Assembly (NCBI GenBank): GCA_945641355.1
Contig: CALZEQ010000035.1
Span: forward strand, 1-35,412
DNA: 35,412 bases
Direction: 5' to 3'
From: an uncultured Mediterranea sp.
Lineage (GTDB): Bacteria > Bacteroidota > Bacteroidia > Bacteroidales > Bacteroidaceae
Shown: piece after piece, positions 25,495 to 35,265 of the stretch
Numbering within the stretch: the stretch's first letter is position 1
Layout of the letters: each line of letters begins with the position of its first letter
Position numbers and translations under genes: made by a program
The notes under the pieces: generated by a model
What the model was told of the DNA's origin: nothing
Seen by the model: the letters and a program-made list of their open reading frames with translations, nothing else
The model's database searches: none

Positions 25495-25860
25495 ATGATA
25501 CAGGTAGAATCCAGACTTACGGTATGCGATAACAGTGGAGCGAAAGAGGCTCTGTGTATCCGCGTGTTGGGCGGTACAGGTCGTCGCTACGCTTCTGTTG
25601 GGGATGTAATCGTTGTTTCTATTAAGAGTGTCATCCCTTCGAGTGATATTAAAAAAGGTGCAGTGTCCAAGGCTTTGATTGTACGTACTAAGAAGGAAAT
25701 CCGCCGTCCCGACGGTTCTTACATACGTTTTGATGACAACGCATGTGTGCTGTTGAACAATGCCGGTGAAATTAGAGGAAGTCGTATTTTCGGCCCGGTA
25801 GCCCGTGAACTTCGTGCTGCCAACATGAAAGTCGTTTCACTTGCCCCTGAAGTACTTTAA
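25495..25860 (+). CDS. rplN: 50S ribosomal protein L14 (uL14)
   Basis: Bridges to the 30S subunit. The 121-residue protein starts [22 protein letters not shown] and holds the conserved [18 protein letters not shown] and [14 protein letters not shown]. coli L14 has 123 residues. It begins 2 nt after rpsQ and is followed by rplX after 20 nt. Confidence 0.98.
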   Translation: MIQVESRLTVCDNSGAKEALCIRVLGGTGRRYASVGDVIVVSIKSVIPSSDIKKGAVSKALIVRTKKEIRRPDGSYIRFDDNACVLLNNAGEIRGSRIFGPVARELRAANMKVVSLAPEVL

Positions 25861-25880
25861 TTTCGTAAAAAATTTAAGTA

Positions 25881-26213
25881 ATGAGTAAGTTACATATTAA
25901 AAAAGGCGATACAGTTTACGTAAATGCTGGCGAAGACAAGGGCAAGACTGGTCGTGTATTGAAGGTTCTTGTAGATAAGAACCGTGCAATCGTAGAAGGT
26001 ATCAATATGGTGTCCAAGAGCACCAAGCCGAATGCCAAGAACCCTCAGGGCGGAATCGTGAAGCAGGAAGCTTCCATACATCTGTCTAACCTGAATCCGG
26101 TTGACCCCAAGACGGGCAAGCCGACTCGTATTGGCAGAAGAGAGTCCACCAATGCCAATGGCAAGAAGATTTTGGTACGTTATTCTAAAAAATCAGGAGA
26201 GGAGATTAAGTAA
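25881..26213 (+). CDS. rplX: 50S ribosomal protein L24 (uL24)
   Basis: Assembly initiator of the 50S subunit. A KOW motif ([23 protein letters not shown]) occupies residues 7-29 of 110. [16 protein letters not shown], also conserved, follows. Its stop TAA shares a base with the rplE ATG. Confidence 0.97.
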   Translation: MSKLHIKKGDTVYVNAGEDKGKTGRVLKVLVDKNRAIVEGINMVSKSTKPNAKNPQGGIVKQEASIHLSNLNPVDPKTGKPTRIGRRESTNANGKKILVRYSKKSGEEIK

Positions 26214-26770
26214 TGAGTAATACTGCAAGTCTTAAGAAAGAATATGCTGAGCGCATTGCGCCCGCATTGAAAGCACAGTTCCAGTATACTTCTGCGATGC
26301 AGATACCCGTACTTAAGAAGATTGTCATCAATCAAGGTTTGGGTATGGCAGTTGCCGACAAGAAGATTATTGAGGTCGCTATTAATGAAATGACTGCCAT
26401 CACCGGCCAGAAGGCTGTGGCTACTGTTTCACGTAAGGACATCGCCAACTTCAAGTTGCGTAAGAAGATGCCTATCGGTGTGATGGTAACATTGCGTCGT
26501 GAAAGAATGTACGAATTCCTGGAGAAACTGGTTCGCGTGGCTTTGCCCCGTATCCGTGACTTCAAGGGTATAGAAAGCAAGTTTGATGGTAGAGGTAACT
26601 ATACGTTGGGTATTCAGGAGCAGATTATCTTCCCTGAAATCAACATTGATAGCATCACTCGCATCCTCGGTATGAACATCACTTTCGTGACTTCTGCCCA
26701 GACAGATGAAGAGGGCTATGCCTTGCTGAAGGAGTTCGGTTTACCGTTTAAGAACGCAAAAAAAGATTGA
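26213..26770 (+). CDS. rplE: 50S ribosomal protein L5 (uL5)
   Basis: Binds 5S rRNA and contacts the P-site tRNA. The 185-residue protein has the conserved [14 protein letters not shown] near 41-54 and [16 protein letters not shown] near 129-144. In E. coli the S8 autoregulation site overlaps the start of rplE; I see no comparable structure here. It is 6 nt from rpsN. Confidence 0.98.
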   Translation: MSNTASLKKEYAERIAPALKAQFQYTSAMQIPVLKKIVINQGLGMAVADKKIIEVAINEMTAITGQKAVATVSRKDIANFKLRKKMPIGVMVTLRRERMYEFLEKLVRVALPRIRDFKGIESKFDGRGNYTLGIQEQIIFPEINIDSITRILGMNITFVTSAQTDEEGYALLKEFGLPFKNAKKD

Positions 26771-26776
26771 TAAGAT

Positions 26777-27076
26777 ATGGCAAAGGAATCAATGAAGGCA
26801 CGCGAGGTAAGACGTGCTAAGTTAGTGGCCAAGTATGCTGAGAAAAGAGCTGCGTTGAAGAAGATTGTCAGAACAGGTGATCCTGCCGAAGCTTTCGAAG
26901 CTGCTCAGAAGTTGCAGGAGTTGCCCAAGAATGCTAACCCCATTCGTCTGCACAACCGTTGCAAGTTGACAGGTCGTCCCAAAGGGTACATCCGTCAGTT
27001 CGGTATCTCCAGAATCCAGTTCCGCGAAATGGCTTCTAATGGTCTTATCCCGGGCGTGAAAAAGGCAAGCTGGTAA
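26777..27076 (+). CDS. rpsN: 30S ribosomal protein S14 (uS14), zinc-independent form
   Basis: 30S head protein. The 99-residue length and the single cysteine ([15 protein letters not shown]) show the long, zinc-free C-minus form rather than the 61-residue form with two CxxC pairs. The ending [11 protein letters not shown] is typical. Followed by a 52-nt AT-rich spacer before rpsH. Confidence 0.97.
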   Translation: MAKESMKAREVRRAKLVAKYAEKRAALKKIVRTGDPAEAFEAAQKLQELPKNANPIRLHNRCKLTGRPKGYIRQFGISRIQFREMASNGLIPGVKKASW

Positions 27077-27094
27077 ATTATTGTTTAAATATTG

Positions 27095-27109
27095 TCAGGG
27101 TAGTCCTGA
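27095..27109 (+). promoter_or_regulatory. small hairpin in the rpsN-rpsH spacer
   Basis: TCAGG (27095-27099) pairs with CCTGA (27105-27109) around a GTAGT loop in the 52-nt spacer. It is too short for a terminator and lacks a T run. It could mark a processing or protein-binding site. Confidence 0.25.
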
Positions 27110-27128
27110 TTAATTTAATTTATTTTAT

Positions 27129-27524
27129 ATGACTGATCCAATAGCAGATTATTTGACGAGGTTGCGGAACGCTATTCAAGCGAAGCACAGAGTAGTAGAA
27201 GTTCCGGCTTCTAACTTGAAAAAAGAAATCACTAAGATTCTTTTTGAAAAAGGCTACATTCTTAACTATAAGTTTGTAGAAGATGGTCCTCAAGGTACAA
27301 TCAAGGTTGCCTTGAAGTATGATCCGGTTAATAAGGTTAACGCAATCAAGAAACTGGAGAGAATCTCTTCTCCGGGTATGCGTAAATATACCGGTTATAA
27401 AGATATGCCGCGTGTTATTAATGGTTTGGGTATTGCTATAATATCTACTTCCAAGGGTGTAATGACAAACAAAGAAGCTGCTGACCTGAAAATCGGTGGT
27501 GAGGTTCTGTGTTATGTATATTAA
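27129..27524 (+). CDS. rpsH: 30S ribosomal protein S8 (uS8)
   Basis: Primary 16S rRNA-binding protein; in E. coli it also represses the spc operon. The 131-residue sequence starts MTDPIADYLTRLRNAI and has the conserved ISTSKGVMTNKEAADLKIGGEVLCYVY end. It is 18 nt from rplF. Confidence 0.98.
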   Translation: MTDPIADYLTRLRNAIQAKHRVVEVPASNLKKEITKILFEKGYILNYKFVEDGPQGTIKVALKYDPVNKVNAIKKLERISSPGMRKYTGYKDMPRVINGLGIAIISTSKGVMTNKEAADLKIGGEVLCYVY

Positions 27525-27542
27525 TTGAAGGAGGAATAAGCA

Positions 27543-28112
27543 ATGTCAAGAATAGGAAAATTACCCATTAGTATCCCTGCAGGAGTGACTGTCACTCTGA
27601 AAGACGATGTGGTTACCGTGAAGGGACCCAAAGGTGAATTGAGCCAATACGTTAATCCCGCCATTGATGTGACAATCGAGGACGGCCATGTGGCTCTGGC
27701 TGAGAATGAGAATGCAATGCAGGATAATCCCAAGCAAAAACACGCATTCCACGGTTTGTATCGCGCACTGCTCCACAACATGGTTGTAGGCGTGTCTCAA
27801 GGATACAAGAAGGAACTGGAATTGGTTGGTGTCGGCTATCGTGCTTCTAACCAGGGAAATATTATCGAACTGGCTTTAGGATATACTCACAATATCTTCA
27901 TACAGCTGCCTCCCGAGGTAAAAGTGGAGACAAAGTCTGAAAGAAATAAAAACCCGCTTATCATTCTGGAAAGCTGTGACAAGCAGTTGCTGGGTCAAAT
28001 TTGCTCTAAGATACGTTCTTTCCGTAAGCCTGAACCCTACAAAGGTAAAGGTATTAAGTTTGTTGGCGAAGAAATTCGTAGAAAGTCTGGTAAATCAGCC
28101 GGTGCTAAATAA
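27543..28112 (+). CDS. rplF: 50S ribosomal protein L6 (uL6)
   Basis: Two-domain protein near the sarcin-ricin loop. The 189-residue sequence starts MSRIGKLPISIPAGVTV and ends with PEPYKGKGIKFVGEEIRRKSGK, both characteristic. A perfect AGGAGG (27529-27534) lies 8 nt before the ATG. E. coli L6 has 177 residues. Confidence 0.98.
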   Translation: MSRIGKLPISIPAGVTVTLKDDVVTVKGPKGELSQYVNPAIDVTIEDGHVALAENENAMQDNPKQKHAFHGLYRALLHNMVVGVSQGYKKELELVGVGYRASNQGNIIELALGYTHNIFIQLPPEVKVETKSERNKNPLIILESCDKQLLGQICSKIRSFRKPEPYKGKGIKFVGEEIRRKSGKSAGAK

Positions 28113-28132
28113 TCATTTAAATTGATAGTATT

Positions 28133-28477
28133 ATGACAACAAAAATAGAAAGACGAATTAAGATTAAATATAGAGTACGCAACAAAATTTCAGGTACTCC
28201 TGAATGTCCGCGTATGAGTGTATTTAGAAGCAATAAGCAAATCTACGTTCAGATTATCGACGATTTGTCGGGCAAGACATTGGCAGCTGCCTCTTCGCTG
28301 GGTATGACTGAAAAAATGCCTAAGAAGGAACAGGCTGCTAAGGTTGGTGAACTGATTGCGAAGAAAGCGCAAGAAGCAGGCATCACTGCTGTTGTTTTCG
28401 ACCGTAATGGTTACTTGTATCATGGGAGAGTAAAAGAGGTGGCTGATGCTGCCCGTAACGGTGGACTTAAATTTTAA
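28133..28477 (+). CDS. rplR: 50S ribosomal protein L18 (uL18)
   Basis: 5S rRNA-binding protein of the central protuberance. The 114-residue protein has [18 protein letters not shown] near 24-41 and the ending [23 protein letters not shown] typical of the family. It is 5 nt from rpsE. Confidence 0.98.
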   Translation: MTTKIERRIKIKYRVRNKISGTPECPRMSVFRSNKQIYVQIIDDLSGKTLAAASSLGMTEKMPKKEQAAKVGELIAKKAQEAGITAVVFDRNGYLYHGRVKEVADAARNGGLKF

Positions 28478-28482
28478 TCATT

Positions 28483-29001
28483 ATGGCAGGACTTAATAAC
28501 AGAGTTAAGATAACGAACGATATAGAGTTGAAAGACCGTCTGGTCGCTATCAATCGTGTAACTAAGGTAACCAAAGGTGGTAGAACTTTTACATTCTCGG
28601 CTATCGTTGTAGTCGGCAACGAAGAAGGCATCATCGGTTGGGGCTTAGGTAAGGCAGGTGAAGTGACTGCAGCTATTGCTAAAGGTGTAGAGTCTGCAAA
28701 GAAGAACCTGACAAAGGTACCCGTACTGAAAGGTACTGTTCCTCACGAACAGTCTGCTAAGTTTGGTGGTGCTGAAGTGTTCATTAAGCCGGCTTCTCAC
28801 GGTACCGGTGTGGTAGCCGGTGGTGCAATGCGTGCCGTTCTGGAGAGTGTAGGTATTACGGATGTGTTGGCGAAGTCCAAAGGTTCTTCGAATCCTCACA
28901 ATCTGGTAAAGGCTACTATTTTGGCGCTGAGCGAAATGCGTGATGCACGCATGGTAGCACAGAACCGTGGTATTAGTGTTGAAAAAGTTTTTAGAGGATA
29001 A
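28483..29001 (+). CDS. rpsE: 30S ribosomal protein S5 (uS5)
   Basis: Decoding-fidelity protein with a dsRBD-like N-terminal domain. The 172-residue sequence contains [20 protein letters not shown] (near 30-49), the loop linked to spectinomycin resistance in other bacteria. [15 protein letters not shown] and the [10 protein letters not shown] segment follow. It is 12 nt from rpmD. Confidence 0.98.
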   Translation: MAGLNNRVKITNDIELKDRLVAINRVTKVTKGGRTFTFSAIVVVGNEEGIIGWGLGKAGEVTAAIAKGVESAKKNLTKVPVLKGTVPHEQSAKFGGAEVFIKPASHGTGVVAGGAMRAVLESVGITDVLAKSKGSSNPHNLVKATILALSEMRDARMVAQNRGISVEKVFRG

Positions 29002-29013
29002 GGAGGATTATTT

Positions 29014-29190
29014 ATGTCAACTATAAAGATTAAGCAGACTAAAAGTAGAATTGGTGCTCCTGCTGTTCAGAAGAGAACACTCGATGCGCTGGGACTTCGT
29101 AAGATGAATCGCGTCGTTGAACACGAATGCACTCCTTCTATTCTTGGAATGGTAGATAAGGTTAAGCACTTGGTTACCATCGTTAAGTAA
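29014..29190 (+). CDS. rpmD: 50S ribosomal protein L30 (uL30)
   Basis: Small 50S protein of 58 residues (MSTIKIKQTKSRIGAP to TIVK), matching the family length. The conserved pattern QKRTLDALGLRKMNRVVEH is at 19-37. AGGAGG (29001-29006) lies 7 nt before the ATG. It sits between rpsE and rplO as in E. coli. Confidence 0.95.
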   Translation: MSTIKIKQTKSRIGAPAVQKRTLDALGLRKMNRVVEHECTPSILGMVDKVKHLVTIVK

Positions 29191-29220
29191 TTATTTGTTG
29201 AATATAAAACGAATTACAAT

Positions 29221-29667
29221 ATGAACTTAAGTAATTTAAAACCTGCAGAAGGCTCTACTAAAACTAGAAAGAGAATTGGACGTGGTCCGGGCTCTGGTTT
29301 GGGTGGTACTTCTACAAGAGGTCATAAGGGCGCAAAGTCAAGATCCGGATATTCTAAGAAGATTGGATTCGAAGGCGGTCAGATGCCTCTCCAGCGTCGC
29401 GTTCCTAAATTCGGCTTCAAGAATATCAACCGTGTAGAGTACAAGGCTATCAATCTGGATACTATCCAGAAGTTGGTGGAAGCTAAGAATTTGCAGACTG
29501 TCGGTATTGATGACTTTGTAGCTGCAGGTTTCATTTCTTCAAACCAGTTGGTTAAAGTATTAGGTAACGGAACTTTGACGGCTAAGGTAGACGTACAGGC
29601 ACATGCTTTCTCAAAGACAGCTGTGGCTGCTATTGAAGCTGTTGGTGGACAAGTAGTAAAACTCTGA
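29221..29667 (+). CDS. rplO: 50S ribosomal protein L15 (uL15)
   Basis: Late-assembly 50S protein. The Gly/Arg-rich N-terminus (KRIGRGPGSGLGGTSTRGHKG, split near residues 17-37) threads into rRNA. FEGGQMPLQRRVPKFGF follows. The 148-residue length is normal. It ends 4 nt before secY, so the pair is probably coupled. Confidence 0.98.
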   Translation: MNLSNLKPAEGSTKTRKRIGRGPGSGLGGTSTRGHKGAKSRSGYSKKIGFEGGQMPLQRRVPKFGFKNINRVEYKAINLDTIQKLVEAKNLQTVGIDDFVAAGFISSNQLVKVLGNGTLTAKVDVQAHAFSKTAVAAIEAVGGQVVKL

Positions 29668-29671
29668 TTCA

Positions 29672-31015
29672 ATGAGAAAAGCTATTGAAACATTAAAGAA
29701 TATATGGAAGATTGAGGATCTGAGACAACGGATCCTCATCACCATATTGTTTGTGGCGATTTACCGTTTCGGTTCTTATGTCGTATTGCCGGGTATCGAC
29801 CCCTCAATGCTGACCAAATTGCATGAACAAACAAGTGAAGGCCTTTTAGCCTTGTTAAATATGTTTTCTGGAGGAGCATTCTCTAATGCCTCTATCTTTG
29901 CATTAGGTATCATGCCTTACATCTCTGCCTCCATCGTGATTCAGTTGTTGGGCATTGCTGTTCCTTATTTTCAGAAATTACAGCGTGAAGGTGAGAGCGG
30001 AAGAAGAAAATTGAATCAGTATACTCGTGTATTGACGATTTTTATTCTGCTTGTGCAGGCTCCTTCTTACCTGCTTAATCTTCAGCATCAGGCCGGTCCT
30101 TCTTTAAATGCTTCATTAGATTGGACTCTGTTTATGTTTACTTCTACCATTATCTTGGCGGCTGGAAGTATGTTTATTCTGTGGCTTGGTGAGCGTATTA
30201 CTGACAAGGGTATAGGTAATGGTGTCTCACTGATCATCATGATCGGTATTATTGCTCGTCTGCCTCAATCATTGTTCCAGGAATTGATTTCTCGAATGAC
30301 CGATAAGACGGGTGGCCTTGTGATGTTCCTGATTGAACTCGTGGTGCTTCTCGTAGTCATCGCGTTCGCTATCCTGCTGGTGCAGGGTACACGTAAGATT
30401 CCTGTTCAATATGCCAAGAAAATTGTGGGCAACAAGCAGTATGGTGGTGCCAGACAATATATTCCTTTGAAGGTGAATGCGGCAAATGTAATGCCTATCA
30501 TTTTTGCGCAAGCCATTATGTTTATTCCCATTACTCTTGTCGGATTCTCGAATTTGAATAATGCAAGCGGATTCGTGCGTGCTTTGACTGATCATACAAG
30601 TTTCTGGTACAATCTGATTTTTGCTGTGTTGATTATATTGTTTACGTATTTCTATACGGCAATTACCATTAATCCCACTCAGATGGCTGAAGATATGAAG
30701 AGAAACAACGGCTTCATTCCGGGTATCAAACCGGGTAAGCAGACTGCAGAGTATATTGACGTGATTATGTCGCGCATCACTTTGCCGGGTTCTTTCTTCT
30801 TGGCTTTGGTGGCTATCATGCCTGCTTTTGCTGGTATCTTCGGTGTGAAAGCTGAGTTCGCCCAGTTCTTTGGAGGAACTTCTCTGTTGATTCTTGTTGG
30901 AGTTGTATTGGATACGCTGCAGCAAGTGGAAAGTCATCTGTTGATGAGACATTACGATGGCTTGTTGAAGTCAGGACGTATCAAAGGTCGTAATGGTGCT
31001 GTTGCAGCCTATTAA
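29672..31015 (+). CDS. secY: protein translocase subunit SecY
   Basis: Channel subunit of the SecYEG translocon in the inner membrane. The 447-residue protein has about ten hydrophobic segments, starting at residues 20-40. Family motifs include GIMPYISASIVIQLL (near 89-103), the cytoplasmic loop EGESGRRKLNQYTR, and NGFIPGIKPGKQTAEY (near 345-360). It sits between rplO and map as in many bacteria, but adk, often present here, is missing. Confidence 0.98.
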   Translation: MRKAIETLKNIWKIEDLRQRILITILFVAIYRFGSYVVLPGIDPSMLTKLHEQTSEGLLALLNMFSGGAFSNASIFALGIMPYISASIVIQLLGIAVPYFQKLQREGESGRRKLNQYTRVLTIFILLVQAPSYLLNLQHQAGPSLNASLDWTLFMFTSTIILAAGSMFILWLGERITDKGIGNGVSLIIMIGIIARLPQSLFQELISRMTDKTGGLVMFLIELVVLLVVIAFAILLVQGTRKIPVQYAKKIVGNKQYGGARQYIPLKVNAANVMPIIFAQAIMFIPITLVGFSNLNNASGFVRALTDHTSFWYNLIFAVLIILFTYFYTAITINPTQMAEDMKRNNGFIPGIKPGKQTAEYIDVIMSRITLPGSFFLALVAIMPAFAGIFGVKAEFAQFFGGTSLLILVGVVLDTLQQVESHLLMRHYDGLLKSGRIKGRNGAVAAY

Positions 31016-31027
31016 TCTTTTGAAGGA

Positions 31028-31825
31028 ATGATATTTCTTAAAACGGATGATGAAATAGAATTGCTTCGCCAGAGCAATCTTCTGGTAGGAAAGACCTTGG
31101 CTGAGATTGCGAAAGTGATAAAGCCGGGTGTCACTACCAAGGAGTTGGACAAGGTGGCTGAAGAGTTCATTCGGGACAATGGAGCAGTGCCAACGTTCAA
31201 AGGATTTCCCAATCCGAACGGTGCTCCTTTCCCGGCATCTATCTGTACTTCTGTCAACGAACAGGTGGTACATGGAATACCGGGTGATGTTGTCTTAAAG
31301 GACGGTGATATCGTATCAGTGGATTGTGGCACTTACATGAATGGGTTCTGTGGAGATTCCGCATATACATTCTGTGTAGGTGAAGTCGCTGAGGATGTAC
31401 GGAATCTGTTGAAGGTCACGAAAGAGGCACTATACATAGGTATACAGAATGCTGTTCAGGGTAAGCGGTTAGGTGATATCGGTTATGCGATACAGCAGCA
31501 TTGTGAATCTAATTCGTATGGTGTAGTGCGCGAATTTGTCGGTCATGGCATCGGAAAGGATATGCATGAGGATCCCCAGGTGCCTAACTACGGAAAACGT
31601 GGATACGGTACCTTGCTGAAGAAAGGTCTCTGCATTGCTATCGAACCCATGATAACGTTAGGCAACCGACAGATTGTAATGGAACAAGATGGCTGGACAG
31701 TCAGGACTAAAGACCGTAAGTGTGCAGCTCATTTCGAGCACACCATTGCGGTGGGTGCAGCTGGTGCAGATATCTTGTCTTCATTCGATTTCGTGGAAGA
31801 AGTTTTAGGAGATAAAGCAATTTAA
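31028..31825 (+). CDS. map: methionine aminopeptidase, type I
   Basis: Removes the initiator methionine from nascent proteins. All five metal ligands of the pita-bread fold are present in the 265-residue protein: D99 (VDCGTY), D110 (CGDSAY), H173 (GHGIGKDMHE), E206 (IEPMI) and E237 (HFEHTIAV). There is no N-terminal zinc-finger extension. It starts 12 nt after secY and ends 9 nt before infA. Confidence 0.97.
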   Translation: MIFLKTDDEIELLRQSNLLVGKTLAEIAKVIKPGVTTKELDKVAEEFIRDNGAVPTFKGFPNPNGAPFPASICTSVNEQVVHGIPGDVVLKDGDIVSVDCGTYMNGFCGDSAYTFCVGEVAEDVRNLLKVTKEALYIGIQNAVQGKRLGDIGYAIQQHCESNSYGVVREFVGHGIGKDMHEDPQVPNYGKRGYGTLLKKGLCIAIEPMITLGNRQIVMEQDGWTVRTKDRKCAAHFEHTIAVGAAGADILSSFDFVEEVLGDKAI

Positions 31826-31834
31826 AATTTTAGT

Positions 31835-32053
31835 ATGGCAAAGCAATCTGCAATAGAACAAGATGGAGTTATAGTTGAAGCATTGTCTAATGCAATGTTT
31901 CGTGTAGAATTAGAAAACGGACATGAGATTACGGCACATATCTCTGGTAAGATGCGGATGCATTACATCAAAATTCTGCCGGGAGATAAGGTCAGAGTTG
32001 AAATGTCTCCTTACGATTTATCGAAAGGAAGAATTGTATTTAGATATAAATAA
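31835..32053 (+). CDS. infA: translation initiation factor IF-1
   Basis: Binds the ribosomal A site during initiation. The 72-residue S1/OB-fold protein has [20 protein letters not shown] and [16 protein letters not shown], both invariant features. It is followed by rpmJ after 9 nt, the usual pairing. Confidence 0.98.
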   Translation: MAKQSAIEQDGVIVEALSNAMFRVELENGHEITAHISGKMRMHYIKILPGDKVRVEMSPYDLSKGRIVFRYK

Positions 32054-32062
32054 ATTTTAGAT

Positions 32063-32179
32063 ATGAAAGTTAGAGCATCTTTAAAGAAACGTACGCCTGA
32101 GTGTAAAATCGTTAGACGTAATGGCCGTTTGTATGTAATTAACAAGAAAAATCCTAAGTATAAACAACGTCAAGGATAA
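32063..32179 (+). CDS. rpmJ: 50S ribosomal protein L36 (bL36), zinc-independent form
   Basis: A 38-residue protein from [10 protein letters not shown] to YKQRQG. The C-plus form binds zinc with three Cys and one His; here only one Cys remains (C14), and the first Cys position is Thr, so this is the zinc-free form. It is followed by a 34-nt spacer containing a promoter-like element. Confidence 0.95.
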   Translation: MKVRASLKKRTPECKIVRRNGRLYVINKKNPKYKQRQG

Positions 32180-32185
32180 TATTAT

Positions 32186-32193
32186 TATTTTTG
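32186..32193 (+). promoter_or_regulatory. possible internal promoter of the alpha segment (rpsM)
   Basis: TATTTTTG matches TAnnTTTG and lies 20 nt before the rpsM ATG. It overlaps an AT-rich 9-bp hairpin (32184-32192 with 32198-32206). No -33 TTG is seen, and the match could be chance in an AT-rich spacer. Confidence 0.35.
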
Positions 32194-32213
32194 CAAAAAA
32201 AATAATTTAGTAT

Positions 32214-32594
<381 letters not shown>

Positions 32595-32605
32595 TAATTG
32601 TTGAT

Positions 32606-32995
32606 ATGGCAAAAAAAACAGTTGCAGCAAAAAAAAGAAATGTAAAGGTAGATGCTAATGGACAGTTGCATGTTCATTCATCTTTCAACAACATTATTGT
32701 TTCTTTGGCAAATAGTGAAGGTCAGATAATCTCTTGGTCTTCTGCCGGAAAGATGGGATTTAGAGGTTCTAAGAAGAACACTCCTTATGCAGCACAGATG
32801 GCTGCACAAGATTGTGCAAAGGTTGCTTACGATCTTGGTTTGAGAAAGGTAAAGGCATACGTGAAGGGTCCTGGTAACGGACGCGAGTCAGCCATCAGAA
32901 CTATTCATGGTGCTGGTATTGAGGTTACAGAGATTATCGACGTAACTCCGTTGCCGCACAATGGTTGTCGTCCCCCGAAAAGACGTAGAGTTTAA
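32606..32995 (+). CDS. rpsK: 30S ribosomal protein S11 (uS11)
   Basis: Platform protein of the 30S subunit near the Shine-Dalgarno helix. The 129-residue sequence has [14 protein letters not shown] and the C-terminal [15 protein letters not shown] typical of the family. A 114-nt untranslated spacer follows, the longest inside the S10-spc-alpha part. Confidence 0.98.
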   Translation: MAKKTVAAKKRNVKVDANGQLHVHSSFNNIIVSLANSEGQIISWSSAGKMGFRGSKKNTPYAAQMAAQDCAKVAYDLGLRKVKAYVKGPGNGRESAIRTIHGAGIEVTEIIDVTPLPHNGCRPPKRRRV

Positions 32996-33017
32996 TCAAT
33001 ACCTTTATTAGAAGTGA

Positions 33018-33079
33018 AACTTGAATTGGTTATAGGATTGTATTTCTTCTCTGCAATCGCGGCTGCAACAATTTGAGTT
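33018..33079 (+). promoter_or_regulatory. structured leader upstream of rpsD
   Basis: AACUUGAAUUG (33018-33028) can pair with CAAUUUGAGUU (33069-33079) over 11 bp with two G-U pairs. An inner GAUUG/CAAUC stem (33036-33057) fits inside. It ends about 30 nt before the rpsD ATG. S4 is the autoregulator of the alpha operon in E. coli, so a regulatory RNA is plausible, but this fold is not one I know. Confidence 0.4.
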
Positions 33080-33109
33080 CATGAATAACAATTAAATATT
33101 TTAAGAAAA

Positions 33110-33715
33110 ATGGCTAGATATACTGGACCGAAATCAAGAATAGCCCGTAAATTCGGTGAAGGAATCTTTGGAGCAGATAAGGTTTTGTCAAAGAAGAACT
33201 ATCCTCCCGGACAGCATGGAAATTCAAGAAAAAGAAAAACTTCTGAATACGGTGTTCAACTTCGTGAGAAACAGAAGGCTAAATATACTTATGGCGTTTT
33301 GGAGAAACAGTTCCGCAATTTGTTTGAAAAGGCTGCTACCGCTAAGGGTATCACCGGTGAGGTGCTCCTCCAATTGCTCGAAGGACGTTTGGACAACATC
33401 GTATATCGTTTGGGTATCGCTCCCACTCGTGCCGCTGCTCGTCAGCTGGTAAGCCACAAGCACATTGTGGTAGATGGTGAAGTGGTAAACATTCCTTCTT
33501 ACGCTGTCAAGCCGGGCCAATTGGTTGGTGTTCGCGAAAAATCCAAATCGTTGGAAGTTATCGTTAACTCTTTGGCTGGAGTTAACCATAGCAAATATCC
33601 TTGGTTGGAGTGGGATGACAATTCCAAGACTGGTAAGCTGTTGCATGTACCTGAAAGAGCCGACATCCCTGAAAATATTAAGGAACATTTGATCGTTGAG
33701 TTGTATTCTAAATAA
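33110..33715 (+). CDS. rpsD: 30S ribosomal protein S4 (uS4)
   Basis: Primary 16S rRNA binder that nucleates the 30S body, and a fidelity protein. The 201-residue sequence has [31 protein letters not shown] (split near 93-123), the S4 RNA-binding fold. It contains no cysteine at all, so it is the zinc-free form. A 114-nt structured spacer precedes it; rpoA follows after 11 nt. Confidence 0.98.
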   Translation: MARYTGPKSRIARKFGEGIFGADKVLSKKNYPPGQHGNSRKRKTSEYGVQLREKQKAKYTYGVLEKQFRNLFEKAATAKGITGEVLLQLLEGRLDNIVYRLGIAPTRAAARQLVSHKHIVVDGEVVNIPSYAVKPGQLVGVREKSKSLEVIVNSLAGVNHSKYPWLEWDDNSKTGKLLHVPERADIPENIKEHLIVELYSK

Positions 33716-33726
33716 TAATTAATTTC

Positions 33727-34719
33727 ATGGCGATATTAGCATTTCAAAAACCTGATAAAGTTTTAATGTTGGAAGCGGATTCCAAGTTCGGCAAGTTCGA
33801 ATTTCGTCCGTTGGAGCCCGGTTTTGGTATTACCGTGGGTAATGCTCTGCGCCGCATCCTGCTTTCTTCATTGGAGGGTTTTGCCATCAACACCATCAAG
33901 ATTGAGGGTGTTGAGCATGAGTTCTCCAGTGTACCCGGTGTAAAGGAGGATGTTACTAACATTATCTTGAATCTGAAACAGGTAAGATTCAAGCAAGTAG
34001 TTGAAGAATTCGAGAATGAGAAAGTAAGTATTACAGTCGAGAATTCCAGTGAATTTAAAGCAGGTGATATAGGTAAATATCTGACTGGATTTGAAGTGTT
34101 AAATCCTGAATTAGTTATTTGTCATTTAGATTCAAAGGCAACTATGCAGATGGATATTACCATTAACAAAGGTCGCGGTTATGTTCCTGCTGACGAAAAC
34201 CGTGAATATTGCACCGATGTGAATGTAATACCTATCGACTCTATTTATACTCCGATACGTAATGTCAAGTATGCGGTTGAGAACTACCGTGTAGAACAAA
34301 AGACGGACTACGAAAAACTGGTACTTGAAATTACTACCGACGGTTCCATCCACCCGAAGGAGGCCTTGAAAGAGGCCGCAAAGATTCTGATTTATCATTT
34401 CATGCTTTTCTCTGACGAGAAGATTACATTGGAAAGCAACGATGCAGATGGTAATGAGGAATTCGATGAAGAAGTTCTGCACATGCGTCAGCTGTTGAAG
34501 ACCAAGCTCGTAGATATGGATCTTTCTGTCCGTGCCCTCAACTGTTTGAAGGCTGCCGACGTAGAGACATTGGGCGACTTGGTTCAATTCAACAAGACGG
34601 ATCTGTTGAAGTTCAGAAACTTCGGAAAGAAATCGCTTACCGAGCTTGATGATTTGCTGGAAGGTCTGAATCTGTCGTTTGGAACTGATATTTCTAAATA
34701 TAAATTAGATAAAGAATAA
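33727..34719 (+). CDS. rpoA: RNA polymerase alpha subunit
   Basis: Dimeric scaffold of RNA polymerase. The N-terminal domain has [20 protein letters not shown] (about 33-52), the dimer interface. A flexible acidic linker lies near 240-250. The C-terminal domain has [20 protein letters not shown] and [15 protein letters not shown], including the Arg and Asn-Cys-Leu-Lys used for UP-element DNA contact. The length of 330 residues matches the family. Three nucleotides separate it from rplQ. Confidence 0.98.
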   Translation: MAILAFQKPDKVLMLEADSKFGKFEFRPLEPGFGITVGNALRRILLSSLEGFAINTIKIEGVEHEFSSVPGVKEDVTNIILNLKQVRFKQVVEEFENEKVSITVENSSEFKAGDIGKYLTGFEVLNPELVICHLDSKATMQMDITINKGRGYVPADENREYCTDVNVIPIDSIYTPIRNVKYAVENYRVEQKTDYEKLVLEITTDGSIHPKEALKEAAKILIYHFMLFSDEKITLESNDADGNEEFDEEVLHMRQLLKTKLVDMDLSVRALNCLKAADVETLGDLVQFNKTDLLKFRNFGKKSLTELDDLLEGLNLSFGTDISKYKLDKE

Positions 34720-34722
34720 ACA

Positions 34723-35211
34723 ATGAGACATAATAAGAAATTCAATCATTTGGGTCGTACTGCTTCTCATAGAAATGCAATGTTGGCAAATATGGCATGT
34801 TCTCTGATCAAGCACAAAAGAATCACTACGACCGTTGCAAAGGCTAAAGCTCTGAAGAAGTTTGTTGAGCCTTTGATTACCAAGTCAAAGAACGATACGA
34901 CAAATTCTCGTCGTGTAGTGTTTAGCAATCTGCAAGATAAGTATGCTGTAACTGAGTTATTTAAAGAGATATCTGTGAAGATTGCAGATCGTCCAGGTGG
35001 ATACACTCGCATCATCAAGACCGGCAACCGTCTGGGTGACAATGCTGAGATGTGCTTCATTGAACTCGTTGACTATAACGAGAACATGGCTAAGGACAAG
35101 ACTGTGAAGAAGGCAACTCGTACTCGTCGTTCGAAGAAGAGTTCTGCCGAAGCCGCTCCTGTTGCAGAGGCTGCTGAAGCTCCTGTTGCAGAAGAACAGA
35201 AGGCTGAATAA
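34723..35211 (+). CDS. rplQ: 50S ribosomal protein L17 (bL17) with C-terminal tail
   Basis: Tunnel-exit region protein. The core ([21 protein letters not shown], split over residues 1-21, up to about residue 120) is canonical. About 40 residues follow: first Lys/Arg-rich ([13 protein letters not shown]), then Ala/Glu/Pro-rich (repeats of APVAE). E. coli L17 has 127 residues, so this protein (162) is longer. Last gene of the cluster, followed by a strong terminator. Confidence 0.97.
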   Translation: MRHNKKFNHLGRTASHRNAMLANMACSLIKHKRITTTVAKAKALKKFVEPLITKSKNDTTNSRRVVFSNLQDKYAVTELFKEISVKIADRPGGYTRIIKTGNRLGDNAEMCFIELVDYNENMAKDKTVKKATRTRRSKKSSAEAAPVAEAAEAPVAEEQKAE

Positions 35212-35235
35212 TCCGACTATTCTTACAATTTTTAT

Positions 35236-35265
35236 AAAGGGCATGGTTTGGTCATGCCCTTTTTT
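35236..35265 (+). terminator. intrinsic terminator ending the ribosomal cluster
   Basis: AAAGGGCATG (35236-35245) pairs perfectly with CATGCCCTTT (35253-35262) around a 7-nt loop, with a T run through 35265. It starts 25 nt after the rplQ stop. Confidence 0.93.
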
